From the NCBI RefSeq assembly GCF_022113815.1, contig NZ_SGOM01000001.1, positions 372,001-436,000 on the forward strand: a stretch of DNA of 64,000 bases, read 5' to 3'. The DNA comes from Vibrio cincinnatiensis (GTDB taxonomy: Bacteria; Pseudomonadota; Gammaproteobacteria; Enterobacterales; Vibrionaceae). The notes beneath the pieces were generated by a model, which worked only from the letters and a program-made list of their open reading frames with translations, was not told where the DNA came from and ran no database searches. A program made the position numbers and the translations under genes. Below, in pieces: positions 48,795-57,919 of the stretch (position 1 is the stretch's first letter; every line of letters begins with the position of its first letter).

Positions 48795-48999
48795 ATGTTT
48801 ATTCTCCAAAAGATGATTGAATGATCAACGAATAGAGAGGAATGATATTCTCTATTTTTGAACGATTGACACCTAAACAGCCACGAGTTTGTAACAGCTA
48901 GGTGAAAATGTTTGCGCCATCGATCACTAAATCGACAGGAAGCTCAATTGCTACAAATTAATAACATACTCCGCCATTTATAGACGTTCAATTAAAAAA
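48795..48999. other. Leader of gcvH
   Basis: Part of the 337-base region between divergent gcvH and the regulator. It has a hairpin AATAGAGA/TCTCTATT at 48831-48856 close to the gcvH start and a longer repeat CACCTA/TAGGTG at 48870-48904. No glycine riboswitch core is seen on either strand. Confidence 0.5.
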
Positions 49000-49013
49000 T
49001 TTCCTATAGGAAA
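49000..49013. promoter_or_regulatory. Candidate operator of the gcv regulator
   Basis: TTTCCTATAGGAAA is a perfect 14-bp palindrome in the divergent gcvH/regulator region. A near-copy, TTTACTATTGGAAA, lies before gcvT at 49917-49930. Confidence 0.6.
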
Positions 49014-49131
49014 CATTAGTGATTTTTTTGTTACAGAAAGCACGTTTTATAGGCATGATTCCACCTTATTTGAATTCTTAATGCACAATGTAAAAATGAA
49101 CATTAATGCTGAATAAGAAGCCCAATACACA

Positions 49132-49764
49132 ATGAGCGATGATATTCCTGATGAATACCCCTCGATGACTATAGCCAAACAGGTCAGTGAGGAGGTAGAG
49201 AACCATGTTACCCCATTAAAATTTGGGCAGAGAATTAAAACCATTCGAACCCAGTTAGGTATTACGTTGGAGGAGGCGAGTCAACGTACGGGGCTGGCTC
49301 GCTCAACACTCAGTAAAATTGAGAATGAACAAATTTCCCCCACCTTTCAAGCTATGCAAAAATTAGCACATGGATTACAAATTGACATGCCGCAACTTTT
49401 TGAACCACCAAAGAAAATTATAGCGACAGGTCGGCGGGATATTACTCGACACGGGCAAGGTAAACCTCATCCAACGCAAACTTATGAACATGAATTGCTC
49501 TCAACTCAACTCTCTAATAAAAAAATGATGCCATTTAAAAGCCGGGTTCGGGCTCGTAATTTTGAGGATTATCGAGATTGGATCCGTCATGATGGTGAGG
49601 AGTTTTTGCTGATTTTAGAAGGCGAAGTCATTTTCTACAGTGAGTTTTATGAACCCGTATCGCTCTTTTTGGGTGACAGCGTTTATTACGATGCCACGAT
49701 GGGACATATGCTGGTTTCTAGCAGTGAACAAGATGCCTTGATTTTATGGGTAACGGCAAAATAG
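49132..49764 (+). CDS. XRE-cupin transcriptional regulator of the gcv cluster
   Basis: This 210-residue protein has an N-terminal XRE helix-turn-helix (about residues 30-85, with LEEASQRTGLARSTLSKIEN) and a C-terminal cupin domain (about 125-205). This layout is typical of regulators that sense amino acids or related metabolites. It stands between gcvHP and gcvT, and its likely operator palindrome lies 118 bases upstream. It is therefore probably a local regulator of glycine cleavage (inference). Confidence 0.88.
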   Translation: MSDDIPDEYPSMTIAKQVSEEVENHVTPLKFGQRIKTIRTQLGITLEEASQRTGLARSTLSKIENEQISPTFQAMQKLAHGLQIDMPQLFEPPKKIIATGRRDITRHGQGKPHPTQTYEHELLSTQLSNKKMMPFKSRVRARNFEDYRDWIRHDGEEFLLILEGEVIFYSEFYEPVSLFLGDSVYYDATMGHMLVSSSEQDALILWVTAK

Positions 49765-49916
49765 CCTAGATTTCCAATAGTGGATTTATTGTTCATGATG
49801 TTGTGAAAGGCGGTCTAAACCTCGATTCTAATCCTGACTGAAATGTGATCTTGGTGTTAAATATGATGGGTAATAGTACGAGATCGTTGTTGATAATCAA
49901 AAATTAGCGCATTTTG

Positions 49917-49930
49917 TTTACTATTGGAAA
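49917..49930 (+). promoter_or_regulatory. Second candidate operator, before gcvT
   Basis: TTTACTATTGGAAA matches the palindrome at 49000 at 12 of 14 positions and lies 71 bases before the gcvT start. A further half-site, TTTCCAATAG, lies at 49771-49780. Confidence 0.5.
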
Positions 49931-50001
49931 TTTAGACTTAGCGAGCAATGATAGTGCTTGCTGGCGGCTTTTATCTTGAATCGAAATTCATGGAGATGAC
50001 A

Positions 50002-51135
50002 ATGACTCAGCAGCAGACTTCCCCGGATCTTTTAATGACCCCTTTACATGCTCTTCATTTAGCGATGGGAGCCAAAATGGTCCCTTTCGCTGGGTATGAT
50101 ATGCCCGTCCAATATTCTTTAGGTGTTAAGAAAGAGCATATACATACACGCCAAGCGGCGGGGTTATTTGATGTGTCCCATATGGGGCAACTGCGTCTAC
50201 ATGGGGAACATGCTGCGGCCGCACTGGAAAGGTTAACCCCAGTCGATATTCTAGATCTCCCCGTTGGTAAACAGCGTTATGCTTTATTTACTAATGATCA
50301 AGGGGGAATTCTGGATGATTTAATGGTGGCTAATATGGGTGACTATTTATTTTTAGTCGTCAATGCTGCGTGTAAGCAACAAGATATTGACCACCTACGA
50401 GCTCATTTACCCAGTGATGTGATTCTAGACGTTGTGGAGGAGCGAGCATTGCTAGCATTGCAAGGCCCTGCTGCAGCGGAAGTTCTCGCTCGATGGCAGC
50501 CTAAAGTACATGATTTGATTTTTATGGATATTCAGCAAATGGAGATCAATGGTATTGACTGCATTGTGAGTCGTAGTGGTTATACGGGAGAAGATGGTTT
50601 TGAAATCTCGCTACCCGCAGAGCAAGCGGCAAGTTTTGCAGCGATGCTGGCTGAAGTTGAAGAAGTGGAATGGGTAGGGCTTGGTGCTCGAGACTCACTG
50701 CGTTTAGAGTGCGGGCTTTGTTTATATGGTCATGATTTGAACGAAACGACGACACCTGTCGAAGCGAGTTTACTGTGGGCGATTTCTCCGGTACGCCGTA
50801 AAGGAGGAGATCGAGAAGGGGGCTTTCCTGGCGCAGAAATGATTCTAAGCCAAATTGAAACCAAAACGGTTGATCGTAAACGTGTTGGGTTGGTTGGAGT
50901 AACGAAAGCTCCTGTTCGAGAAGGGACAGAACTTTTCGATGCTAAAGGAAACCAGGTTGGAATTGTTACCAGTGGAACCGTTGGTCCTACGGCTGAAAAA
51001 CCGATTTCTATGGCCTATGTACAAAGTGATCTTGCCATTTTGGGGGCAGAGGTTTTTGCTGAGGTTCGAGGAAAGCGGTTAGCCATGCGGGTCGAAAAAA
51101 TGCCCTTTGTTCCACAACGCTATGTTCGCGGTTAA
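50002..51135 (+). CDS. gcvT: Glycine cleavage system T protein (aminomethyltransferase)
   Basis: GcvT takes the methylene group from aminomethylated GcvH to tetrahydrofolate, releasing ammonia. The ATG at 50002 has GGAG upstream and yields 377 residues; the frame from 49948 is not used. The conserved MVPFAGYDMPVQY (about residues 24-36), GLFDVSHMGQ near 56, and SRSGYTGEDGFEI near 190 (with the folate-binding region) are intact. No glycine riboswitch precedes it. Confidence 0.96.
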   Translation: MTQQQTSPDLLMTPLHALHLAMGAKMVPFAGYDMPVQYSLGVKKEHIHTRQAAGLFDVSHMGQLRLHGEHAAAALERLTPVDILDLPVGKQRYALFTNDQGGILDDLMVANMGDYLFLVVNAACKQQDIDHLRAHLPSDVILDVVEERALLALQGPAAAEVLARWQPKVHDLIFMDIQQMEINGIDCIVSRSGYTGEDGFEISLPAEQAASFAAMLAEVEEVEWVGLGARDSLRLECGLCLYGHDLNETTTPVEASLLWAISPVRRKGGDREGGFPGAEMILSQIETKTVDRKRVGLVGVTKAPVREGTELFDAKGNQVGIVTSGTVGPTAEKPISMAYVQSDLAILGAEVFAEVRGKRLAMRVEKMPFVPQRYVRG

Positions 51136-51230
51136 CGATAGAAAGTATTTATTTTAAGCATAAAAGTTCAAGCGCCATGCTTTGTATTGATGCATAATAT
51201 TATTAACTTATGGATTAATTGGTTGCTTTT

Positions 51231-52289
51231 ATGAATAAATGGATGCTTTCGACTCTACTTTCGGTGTCTTTTTTGCCTTCTTATGCCTTTGCCGAATGGG
51301 CGATTTCGCCCTATATTGTTAATGGCACTCCAACAACCCTGATTCAGTATCCCTCCTTTGTTAGCTTATTTTATGATCGCATTGAATATGATGGAGTCTA
51401 TGGTGTCGGCAGTTTCTGTGGCGGAACCATGCTAGATGAGAGCCATATTCTTACGGCCGCTCACTGCCTTTTTGATGGTAGTGGGCAATTAAACACCCAT
51501 GTTTTGCTCTTTACCTCTGCGGCGCAAACGAATGATGAATCAGCCTTTCCTAATGGAAATATTGAGATCGTGCGTGGCGCTGAGTTTTTTTATCATCCTA
51601 AGTATATCGATTCCTCAGAGGCTTTGTGGGCAAATGATATTGCGATTATTCGGCTAGCTCACCCCATGAATCTGGCGGGAAAAGTTAAATTACCTGATAA
51701 CACAGCATATCGCTTAGGTGCTGATGGTATCGATAATGATGAAAATTCATATTTTTTCGAAGCAGTAGGGCATGGCAATACCCAATCTGGTTTGGACGAT
51801 GAGCAGAAATTGTTAGCCACTACTATTGATTATGTTTCAACTGCGACTTGCCAACGTGATATATCCGTAACGGATAAACAGCTTTGCTTTAGTGGTGTGA
51901 ATCCAGCTCGGACGTTAGACAATGGTACATGTCAAGGAGACTCTGGAGGGCCTGTCTATTGGGACAATAGCGGTCAGTTCGTACAGGTTGGTATAACAAG
52001 CTTTGGGCCAAGTACATGTGGGGAAGGTTTTAATCATTCGAAGGTCACTTCTGTATTTACAGAAATTTATGATTATCGAACGTGGGTCAATGATGTATTA
52101 GATGGAAATGTTGCTGCCAACTATATTGTTACGGATGAAATGCGGCGAGCTTTCTTTGACCCCTCTTCTGCTGACTCGTCTAGCAGTGGAGGGGGTAGTC
52201 TTCATTTTCTTTCTTGGTTTGGGGTAATGTGCCTAGGCTATTGGCGGTGTAGAAAGCAGAGTATAACGGCTTGCCGTTGCAAAAGATAA
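51231..52289 (+). CDS. Secreted trypsin-like serine protease with GlyGly-CTERM
   Basis: This 352-residue chymotrypsin-fold (S1) protease has a signal peptide (residues 1-21) and the catalytic triad LTAAHC (His about 71), NDIAII (Asp about 137), and GDSGGP (Ser about 236). The C terminus is a GlyGly-CTERM: SSGGGSLHFLSW, a hydrophobic helix, and RCRK, the signal for rhombosortase processing in Vibrio-like bacteria. Ten residues follow the basic stop. Its 3' end overlaps the convergent EAL gene by 57 bases. Confidence 0.9.
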   Translation: MNKWMLSTLLSVSFLPSYAFAEWAISPYIVNGTPTTLIQYPSFVSLFYDRIEYDGVYGVGSFCGGTMLDESHILTAAHCLFDGSGQLNTHVLLFTSAAQTNDESAFPNGNIEIVRGAEFFYHPKYIDSSEALWANDIAIIRLAHPMNLAGKVKLPDNTAYRLGADGIDNDENSYFFEAVGHGNTQSGLDDEQKLLATTIDYVSTATCQRDISVTDKQLCFSGVNPARTLDNGTCQGDSGGPVYWDNSGQFVQVGITSFGPSTCGEGFNHSKVTSVFTEIYDYRTWVNDVLDGNVAANYIVTDEMRRAFFDPSSADSSSSGGGSLHFLSWFGVMCLGYWRCRKQSITACRCKR

Positions 52290-53951
52290 AGGCTTAGAAA
52301 ACCAGTAACCTTGTAAGTAATCAACGCCCATTTGGTAAAACTTCTCATGCATTTGGGCATTTTCTATTCCTTCAATGACCACTGCCATCTTTTTGGAATG
52401 GCACAGTTTAATAATAAAGCCGAGGTATTCTTCTGAGATGGGATTTATCAGTATTTTTAATGCCATTGTTCGATCAATTTTGATCTGATTGAGGGGGAGG
52501 TCGAAAAAGCTGTAGATGGAACTTAAGCCCGCGCCAAAGTCATCTAATGATAATTGAAATCCCATTTCACTGAGCGTGTTTAGTTGGCTAATCGCATGTC
52601 GGTTACCATCTAAAATCACTGTTTCCGTCAGCTCCAACACAATCGATTGAGGGGGAACCCCCGCTTCGTCAGCCATCATTTTAATATTCGAGGGAAAGTT
52701 ACTGTTTAAAAGTTGTAAAACAGAGACATTAATATTAACTCGAGTTGTCACACCATGAATGGTGTGGTACTGACTAATAAATTGGCAGGCTTGTTCAAAT
52801 ACTTGATATCCCAGCTCAGTAATTAACCCTTTTTTTTCAGCTAAGGGAATAAATTCGTCGGGGTAGATTTCACCAAACTCTTGTGATCGCCACCGAACGA
52901 GCGCTTCAAAACTGGCGACCTTACCTGTCAGAGCATCAATGATGGGTTGAAACTTGACCGAAAGAGAATGTTGATACAAGGCCTCTTTTAATCCTCGCTC
53001 AATAAAGAAAAACCGGTCTACGGCTTGTTGAGTTTGGCCACTATAAATCTCAATATGAGTACAGCTCTTCTCTCCTGCATATTGGCAGGTACGTGATGCA
53101 ATATTAAGGATTTGAACCGCATCTTCTTCGAGAGAAAAATGAGGATAAACCCCAATATTCATTTTATCGCCAAAAAGATGCCCTTGCTCTTGTGCCGATT
53201 TTGCATAACGTTCAATAATTGTTTGGCATAACGCTTGAAGTTGTTCTTGGCTCTTTGGTGAGAGCAGTAAAATAGCAAAGTCGTCAGTTCGCACTCGATA
53301 AATAATAGAGTTATTGTTAATTAATGCACTGAGAGCTTGATTCATATGATGAAGAATGTGTTGAATAACATCGGAACCATATTGATTGAGGTAGGATTTT
53401 ATGTCCTCAATTTGAATATACACTAGCGTGGCTTCAGGTGAGGTAGACTGCTGTTTAATGTCGTTGATGTCACGTAGCAATTTAGTTGTGTTGGCCATAC
53501 CTGAAGCGGCATCGTAAAAGGCAGCTTGATGTAGAAAAGAAGTCATTTTCTTTTGTTCAGAAATATCTCGATGGCACCCGACTAGAAATCGTTCATTTTT
53601 GTCCGTCTTTGTTACTGCGGTACCCTGAATCCAGAGGTACTGTCCATCTTCTCGTTTGACTCGGTATTCTGTAGTTACACGAGATTCTTGCCCTAAATGT
53701 TGTTCCACTCGCTGCTCAAGTTTTGCTCTATCGAGCGGGTGTACGATAGCTAACCATTCTTGATAGGTGATTGTTGAACGGTAAAACCCAAACTGTTGGT
53801 AAAAATGAGGATTATAAAAAGTCATATTTTTATCCATCCCCATGTGAAAAATACCTTCACTGAATAGGTCAAAAATATGTATTAAACGCTGCTGTTGATA
53901 CTCAAGAAAGGGCGTTTTGTTTTTTGTTGAGGAGCCTTGTGTTAATAACAT
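52233..53951 (-). CDS. PAS-GGDEF-EAL protein, probable cyclic di-GMP phosphodiesterase
   Basis: This 572-residue protein has a PAS domain (residues 25-135, ending in the HRDISEQKK type PAC motif), a GGDEF domain (150-300), and an EAL domain (315-560). The GGDEF site reads RTDDF, so cyclase activity is probably lost. The EAL domain is intact: FEALVRW, NINVSVLQL, LELTET, DDFGAG, IKIDR and EGIEN. It therefore likely hydrolyses cyclic di-GMP. No membrane segment is seen; the PAS domain is a cytosolic sensor. Confidence 0.92.
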   Translation of the reverse strand: MLLTQGSSTKNKTPFLEYQQQRLIHIFDLFSEGIFHMGMDKNMTFYNPHFYQQFGFYRSTITYQEWLAIVHPLDRAKLEQRVEQHLGQESRVTTEYRVKREDGQYLWIQGTAVTKTDKNERFLVGCHRDISEQKKMTSFLHQAAFYDAASGMANTTKLLRDINDIKQQSTSPEATLVYIQIEDIKSYLNQYGSDVIQHILHHMNQALSALINNNSIIYRVRTDDFAILLLSPKSQEQLQALCQTIIERYAKSAQEQGHLFGDKMNIGVYPHFSLEEDAVQILNIASRTCQYAGEKSCTHIEIYSGQTQQAVDRFFFIERGLKEALYQHSLSVKFQPIIDALTGKVASFEALVRWRSQEFGEIYPDEFIPLAEKKGLITELGYQVFEQACQFISQYHTIHGVTTRVNINVSVLQLLNSNFPSNIKMMADEAGVPPQSIVLELTETVILDGNRHAISQLNTLSEMGFQLSLDDFGAGLSSIYSFFDLPLNQIKIDRTMALKILINPISEEYLGFIIKLCHSKKMAVVIEGIENAQMHEKFYQMGVDYLQGYWFSKPLSFATASRYTLLSTPPIA

Positions 53952-54066
53952 ATTAATACACCGGGTTTTACCATCATCATAGGTAACCTACTATAACGCC
54001 AAGTAAAACTAGGCTCAATGAATCAATTTCAAACAATATTCCTCCCGATGGCAGACGCAGTTTGAC

Positions 54067-54540
54067 TTAGTTTTGTGGCGTCGCGCTTGTATTTTGATAG
54101 GCCTTTGTCCCCCACAATGGTACGGTTGATAGGCTGTGCTTAAAGCTGCCAGAGGTTTCTTTGGTGGAATAGGATAAATAGAGCAGAGTCTGATTTTCAG
54201 AGTCGTAGATACGACGAACTTTCATTGACTTGAAAAAAATACTTTTTGATTGCTTAAATACGACGTCACCGGATTTACTTTTATCAATCTGAGCAATCAT
54301 CTCAGGCGTGATTTCTCCTGTTTGCCGACAAGATATCGAGCTATCACTAGGATCGGCTAAGCTTAAATTTGCTTCAATGGAAGCAATATGACAAGTGACC
54401 CCCGTGACAATCGGATCATCTAGAGAAGCGATCTTAATGTCTTTCATGGTGAATAAACCAAGGGATACATCGCCCACTTCATTATTATCACATCCTACTA
54501 GCAATGCAGACAGACCAAGGGTTAATGCGATTTTTTTCAT
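54067..54540 (-). CDS. creA: CreA family lipoprotein
   Basis: This 157-residue protein matches CreA, a conserved protein of unknown function (157 residues in E. coli). The start at 54540 gives a signal ending in the lipobox LLVGC (Cys17), so a lipoprotein is predicted. VGDVSLGLFTMKDIKI and SCRQTGEI are CreA-like. The longer frame to 54666 is not credible. No creBC two-component system is near. Confidence 0.87.
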   Translation of the reverse strand: MKKIALTLGLSALLVGCDNNEVGDVSLGLFTMKDIKIASLDDPIVTGVTCHIASIEANLSLADPSDSSISCRQTGEITPEMIAQIDKSKSGDVVFKQSKSIFFKSMKVRRIYDSENQTLLYLSYSTKETSGSFKHSLSTVPLWGTKAYQNTSATPQN

Positions 54541-54702
54541 ATTGATACTCGTTGAAATTCCGTTCTCTGAATTGGATTGATGATAGCAGTAATGAATAAG
54601 AAAGGCAGGAGAGAATTGTGTTAATATAGTTTCAACCTCGATCCATGTTGATGATGAAGGGCTCATTATCGATGTATCGTTTTCATACTAAGAAGTACCA
54701 CT

Positions 54703-55221
54703 ATGACCCACGCTTTTGAGCTTGACATGCAAGCTATTGTAGATAAAAAAAACGCATGGCTTTGTCATCACGTTGATGTTTTATTTCCTACGCCTGAGAG
54801 TATTAAAGGGCGAGATCTCTATTTATCACTCAATACTCAGCAGAGTGTCACACCATTAATGTTTAATGCGCAACACCACATTAATTTAGATAGCATTTAT
54901 TTGGTTGATTTTCATCGTTTGACAATTATGTTCGCACTATTGCAGGCTTCGCGTTGCCCACAAGAAGAACAACAAGCATTGCTGGTGGAATTTTTTACCC
55001 AAATCATTTATTCAGCGCCTTGTTCTTTATTTCTAGGTTTTGTTGATACACAACCTGTCGCTGCCGCTTTGTTGACTGAATATGAACAAAGTTTGTTAAT
55101 TTCCGATATTGTTATTCATGATGCGGTAGTTTTCGGAAAGCCTGATGATTTTGCTTGTGCGGTAGTTGATAAATGGATGGAGGGGCATTCATTTAATGGC
55201 ACTATCTATATTGAATCGTAG
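54703..55221 (+). CDS. Unknown protein, 172 residues
   Basis: I do not recognise a family. The protein is soluble, without signal or membrane segments, and weakly alpha/beta in pattern; the C-terminal part (VAAALLTEYEQSLLISDIVI and DDFACAVVDKWM) resembles the end of a GNAT acetyltransferase but lacks a clear acetyl-CoA motif. GAAGT precedes the ATG. It is divergent from creA and 140 bases before the HAD gene. Confidence 0.7.
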   Translation: MTHAFELDMQAIVDKKNAWLCHHVDVLFPTPESIKGRDLYLSLNTQQSVTPLMFNAQHHINLDSIYLVDFHRLTIMFALLQASRCPQEEQQALLVEFFTQIIYSAPCSLFLGFVDTQPVAAALLTEYEQSLLISDIVIHDAVVFGKPDDFACAVVDKWMEGHSFNGTIYIES

Positions 55222-55361
55222 GCTGTAGGCTAATACTCAAGAAGAGTGACATAGCCTGAAGATATGAGCTTTGGCCGTATCATCTTACGTCATTCTGTTA
55301 ACTGCATCATTTTGTTATGCATCTATCCGTATACACTCTTTGATAACAGGGGGAGTCGTAT

Positions 55362-56018
55362 ATGAAGAAAACAAAGTTTAGCTGCGTGATATTTGATTGC
55401 GAGGGGACTTTAGTCGATAGCGAGCGTTTATGTTGCATGGCTCTTGTTCAAGTATTCAATGAATTAGGCGCACAACTAACACTACATGATGTAGCTCAGC
55501 ATTTTTCCGGTGGAAAAATTGCCGATATCTTGGCAGATACACTAGAATTAGCGGGAATGAGCGCGGATCTTGATCTACTAGAAATTCGTTATCGACAAGT
55601 GCTTGAGTCTATTTTTATGACACAATTGAAACCGATGCCTGGTAGTGAATCTTTATTAGAGCAACTTGAAATGCATAATATTGAATATTGTGTTGCTTCT
55701 AATGCGCCTTATGAAAAAATTGTGGGTTCTCTTTCCCGAGCAGGGCTAGCGGATCGTTTTGAAGGTAAAATTTTTTCCGCTTTTGAAGCAAATAGCTGGA
55801 AACCAGAGCCGGATCTTATTCGTTACTGTGCCATGAACATGGGGTTTCCGCTTGAAGAATGCGTCTATGTGGATGATACAGCGAAAGGGGTTAAAGCGGG
55901 AGTCAATGCTGGTGTGATGACTTTTCAGCTTCAACCATTAAGCCCACTGAATCATTTTAATCACCCCAATGTTCACTTATTAAGTCACCTAGATGAGTTG
56001 ATGGGGCACCTATTTTAA
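55362..56018 (+). CDS. HAD-superfamily phosphatase (YieH-like)
   Basis: This 218-residue HAD hydrolase resembles E. coli YieH, a 6-phosphogluconate phosphatase. Motif I reads FDCEGTLVDSE: the nucleophile Asp is present but the usual second Asp (DxD) is Glu. Motif II is VASNAP near residue 112, motif III the lysine in NSWKPEPDL near 146, and motif IV VDDTAKG near 168. GGGAG precedes the ATG. It lies 23 bases before cutA. Confidence 0.88.
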   Translation: MKKTKFSCVIFDCEGTLVDSERLCCMALVQVFNELGAQLTLHDVAQHFSGGKIADILADTLELAGMSADLDLLEIRYRQVLESIFMTQLKPMPGSESLLEQLEMHNIEYCVASNAPYEKIVGSLSRAGLADRFEGKIFSAFEANSWKPEPDLIRYCAMNMGFPLEECVYVDDTAKGVKAGVNAGVMTFQLQPLSPLNHFNHPNVHLLSHLDELMGHLF

Positions 56019-56041
56019 GACGAATTGCTAATGAGGTAGTA

Positions 56042-56386
56042 ATGAGTAATCAAAGCTTTTGTATGGTATTGACAACGACCAACCGGCTAGAAAATGCTCA
56101 GTTAATGATTCAGGCCCTATTGTCTAAATATTTAGCGGCCTGTATCCAAACCCTACCGATTCAAAGCCATTATCGCTGGAATGGGGGCATCTGTTGTGAT
56201 GACGAAATCTTGCTGATTATAAAAACGCGAGAGGCTTGTTATGCGGAATTAGAACAAGAGATTGTTCGCTTACACCGCTATCAAGTTCCACAAATTGTGC
56301 AGATCCCGATCACCGAAGGTTTTGACCCTTATTTATCTTGGATCTCTCTGCATACTCAGGCGAGCGGATTGCACAAATCTTGTTAA
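56042..56386 (+). CDS. cutA: CutA, divalent cation tolerance protein
   Basis: CutA is a small trimeric protein linked to copper tolerance. The 114 residues show the family pattern ALLSKYLAACIQTLPIQSHYRW near the middle (the AACI and SHYRW blocks), the KTREACYAELEQEI helix, and VPQIVQIPI with the LSWI end. GAGGT precedes the ATG. The next gene is convergent after 7 bases. Confidence 0.93.
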   Translation: MSNQSFCMVLTTTNRLENAQLMIQALLSKYLAACIQTLPIQSHYRWNGGICCDDEILLIIKTREACYAELEQEIVRLHRYQVPQIVQIPITEGFDPYLSWISLHTQASGLHKSC

Positions 56387-56393
56387 TCTTCCC

Positions 56394-56999
56394 TTAATTG
56401 GTAAATCGTTTAGGGGATCGGTAGCATTGCCAATTTAGAATCATTAATGCCGTGATACCTCCTAAGGTATCGCACAGCATATCTTTTTGTGCATCCCAAA
56501 TATCGCCTTGTGATCCTAAAAAGGCCAAACCTTCTTCTCCACCGGCCAGCTCGGCGTACCACCATTCCACAATTTCATAGCCTGCTGCAACACTCATAAT
56601 GGAAAACAGTGCAAACAAAGTGGCGATCATACGGTTGCTCAGCTTTTTGCGTAGCAATAACTCTGCGATGGGATAAGCGTATAAACCGATAGCAAAGTGT
56701 GCCACTCGATCAAAATGATTACGAGAGGAACCTATGAGTTGGTTAAACCAATCAAATGGCACTTCAGCAAACGTGTATTTAGCTCCAATCGTATGAAGTG
56801 CAAGCCATAGGAAGGCAAGTAGATAGGCTGTTTTGCTTAAGGTATGGTAATAAGAAATCCACCATAGTCCTGATAGAATTAATACGGCAGGTAAAATCTC
56901 AGCAACCCATACTGCATGTGAGGTTGGAGCTATCGCAGAGAAAAGAAAGATAGGGAGATAGGCAAAAGTCAATAAAGCAATGGGTTTAGAAAGCATCAT
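56394..56999 (-). CDS. yjdF: DUF2238 membrane protein (YjdF-like)
   Basis: This 201-residue inner-membrane protein has about six hydrophobic segments and the DUF2238 signatures FDRVAHFAIGLYAYPIAELL (by its core HFAIG) and QGDIWDAQKDMLCDTLGG near the end. Similar to E. coli YjdF (209 residues). Two ATGs stand in tandem. Function unknown. Confidence 0.87.
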   Translation of the reverse strand: MMLSKPIALLTFAYLPIFLFSAIAPTSHAVWVAEILPAVLILSGLWWISYYHTLSKTAYLLAFLWLALHTIGAKYTFAEVPFDWFNQLIGSSRNHFDRVAHFAIGLYAYPIAELLLRKKLSNRMIATLFALFSIMSVAAGYEIVEWWYAELAGGEEGLAFLGSQGDIWDAQKDMLCDTLGGITALMILNWQCYRSPKRFTN

Positions 57000-57252
57000 A
57001 ACGGTTTTTATTCCCTCATCAACATTAATGATTAATTATTCATTATTCATTATTAATTGTGAACAGCGTTCGATTGGTATCTTACTCTGATCCTACGATG
57101 AACTTCAAGAGAGCTTTTAGCTCAGTTTTTTCTGATAAGAGGCTTGAGAAGCGGAGTCTAGTTCAAAAACTGACAATCTGGTTGGAATGGGGCTCGACAA
57201 ATCCTTTGCTTTAGCTTTGAATGAACATCATGAAGGAAATTATGGGTATCGC

Positions 57253-57876
57253 ATGTCAAATACACAAGCATTGAGTACGACCTTTCAATCGTACATGGAA
57301 AATCCATTATTATGGCCTATTCTAGAAGTGCTAAAACGTCAGCCTTCTGGCTGGAAGGTACACACTTTGGCAGCACATTTGAGTGAACAAGCGTTAATGC
57401 CAACTTTGGATGCGGCAGCGGATAAGGATCTCTTTAAGCGTAATTTTTTGATTATGAATGCCCTTTATCAATTACAAGAGATGCTGTACCCCAAAAGTTG
57501 GTTGCAAGTTGAAGCGATGGATATAGCTTTACGACCGATATTTCGTCATGCGCAGCACGTGATTGATGCAGATGATCCGTTACGAGACTATTACACCCGT
57601 TGGGAACACTATGAAGCCAGTGAAGGGGAGGTTCGACGTTTATTGAATGAGTTTTGGACTCGGTATCAACGTTTTGTTGGTGGGGAAAATATCAAAACGT
57701 TGGATCGTGCTAAAGCTCTGCGCCTATTTGAACTGACAGAAGAGGCTTCTTCGTTTGAAATCCGGAAAACTTGGCGGAAACTCGCTCTGCGCTGGCACCC
57801 AGATCGGGATAACGGTAACGCAGAGCGGTTTCGAATTTTATGTGCGGCATGGAACGTTTTACGCCAAGAGCCTTAA
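57253..57876 (+). CDS. DnaJ-related protein with C-terminal J domain
   Basis: This protein has an N-terminal DnaJ-related domain (about residues 15-125) and a C-terminal J domain with the HPD motif in RWHPDRD near residue 182. Such proteins are thought to stimulate a DnaK-type chaperone. The start at 57253 gives 207 residues; a longer frame to 57187 (229 residues) has only an ill-placed ribosome-binding site. Convergent with the COG3044 ATPase gene. Confidence 0.85.
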   Translation: MSNTQALSTTFQSYMENPLLWPILEVLKRQPSGWKVHTLAAHLSEQALMPTLDAAADKDLFKRNFLIMNALYQLQEMLYPKSWLQVEAMDIALRPIFRHAQHVIDADDPLRDYYTRWEHYEASEGEVRRLLNEFWTRYQRFVGGENIKTLDRAKALRLFELTEEASSFEIRKTWRKLALRWHPDRDNGNAERFRILCAAWNVLRQEP

Positions 57877-57919
57877 TATCCATACGGCTATATTGGTGAC
57901 GTAAGGCAATAACGAGTCT

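Noticed and set aside
49765-50001. Glycine riboswitch before gcvT
   Set aside because: The conserved core with CCGAAGG-type and GGACAGAG-type segments is absent on both strands.
57028-57060. Short ATTATTC repeats
   Set aside because: About three imperfect 7-base copies in AT-rich spacer, too few to be a meaningful repeat array.
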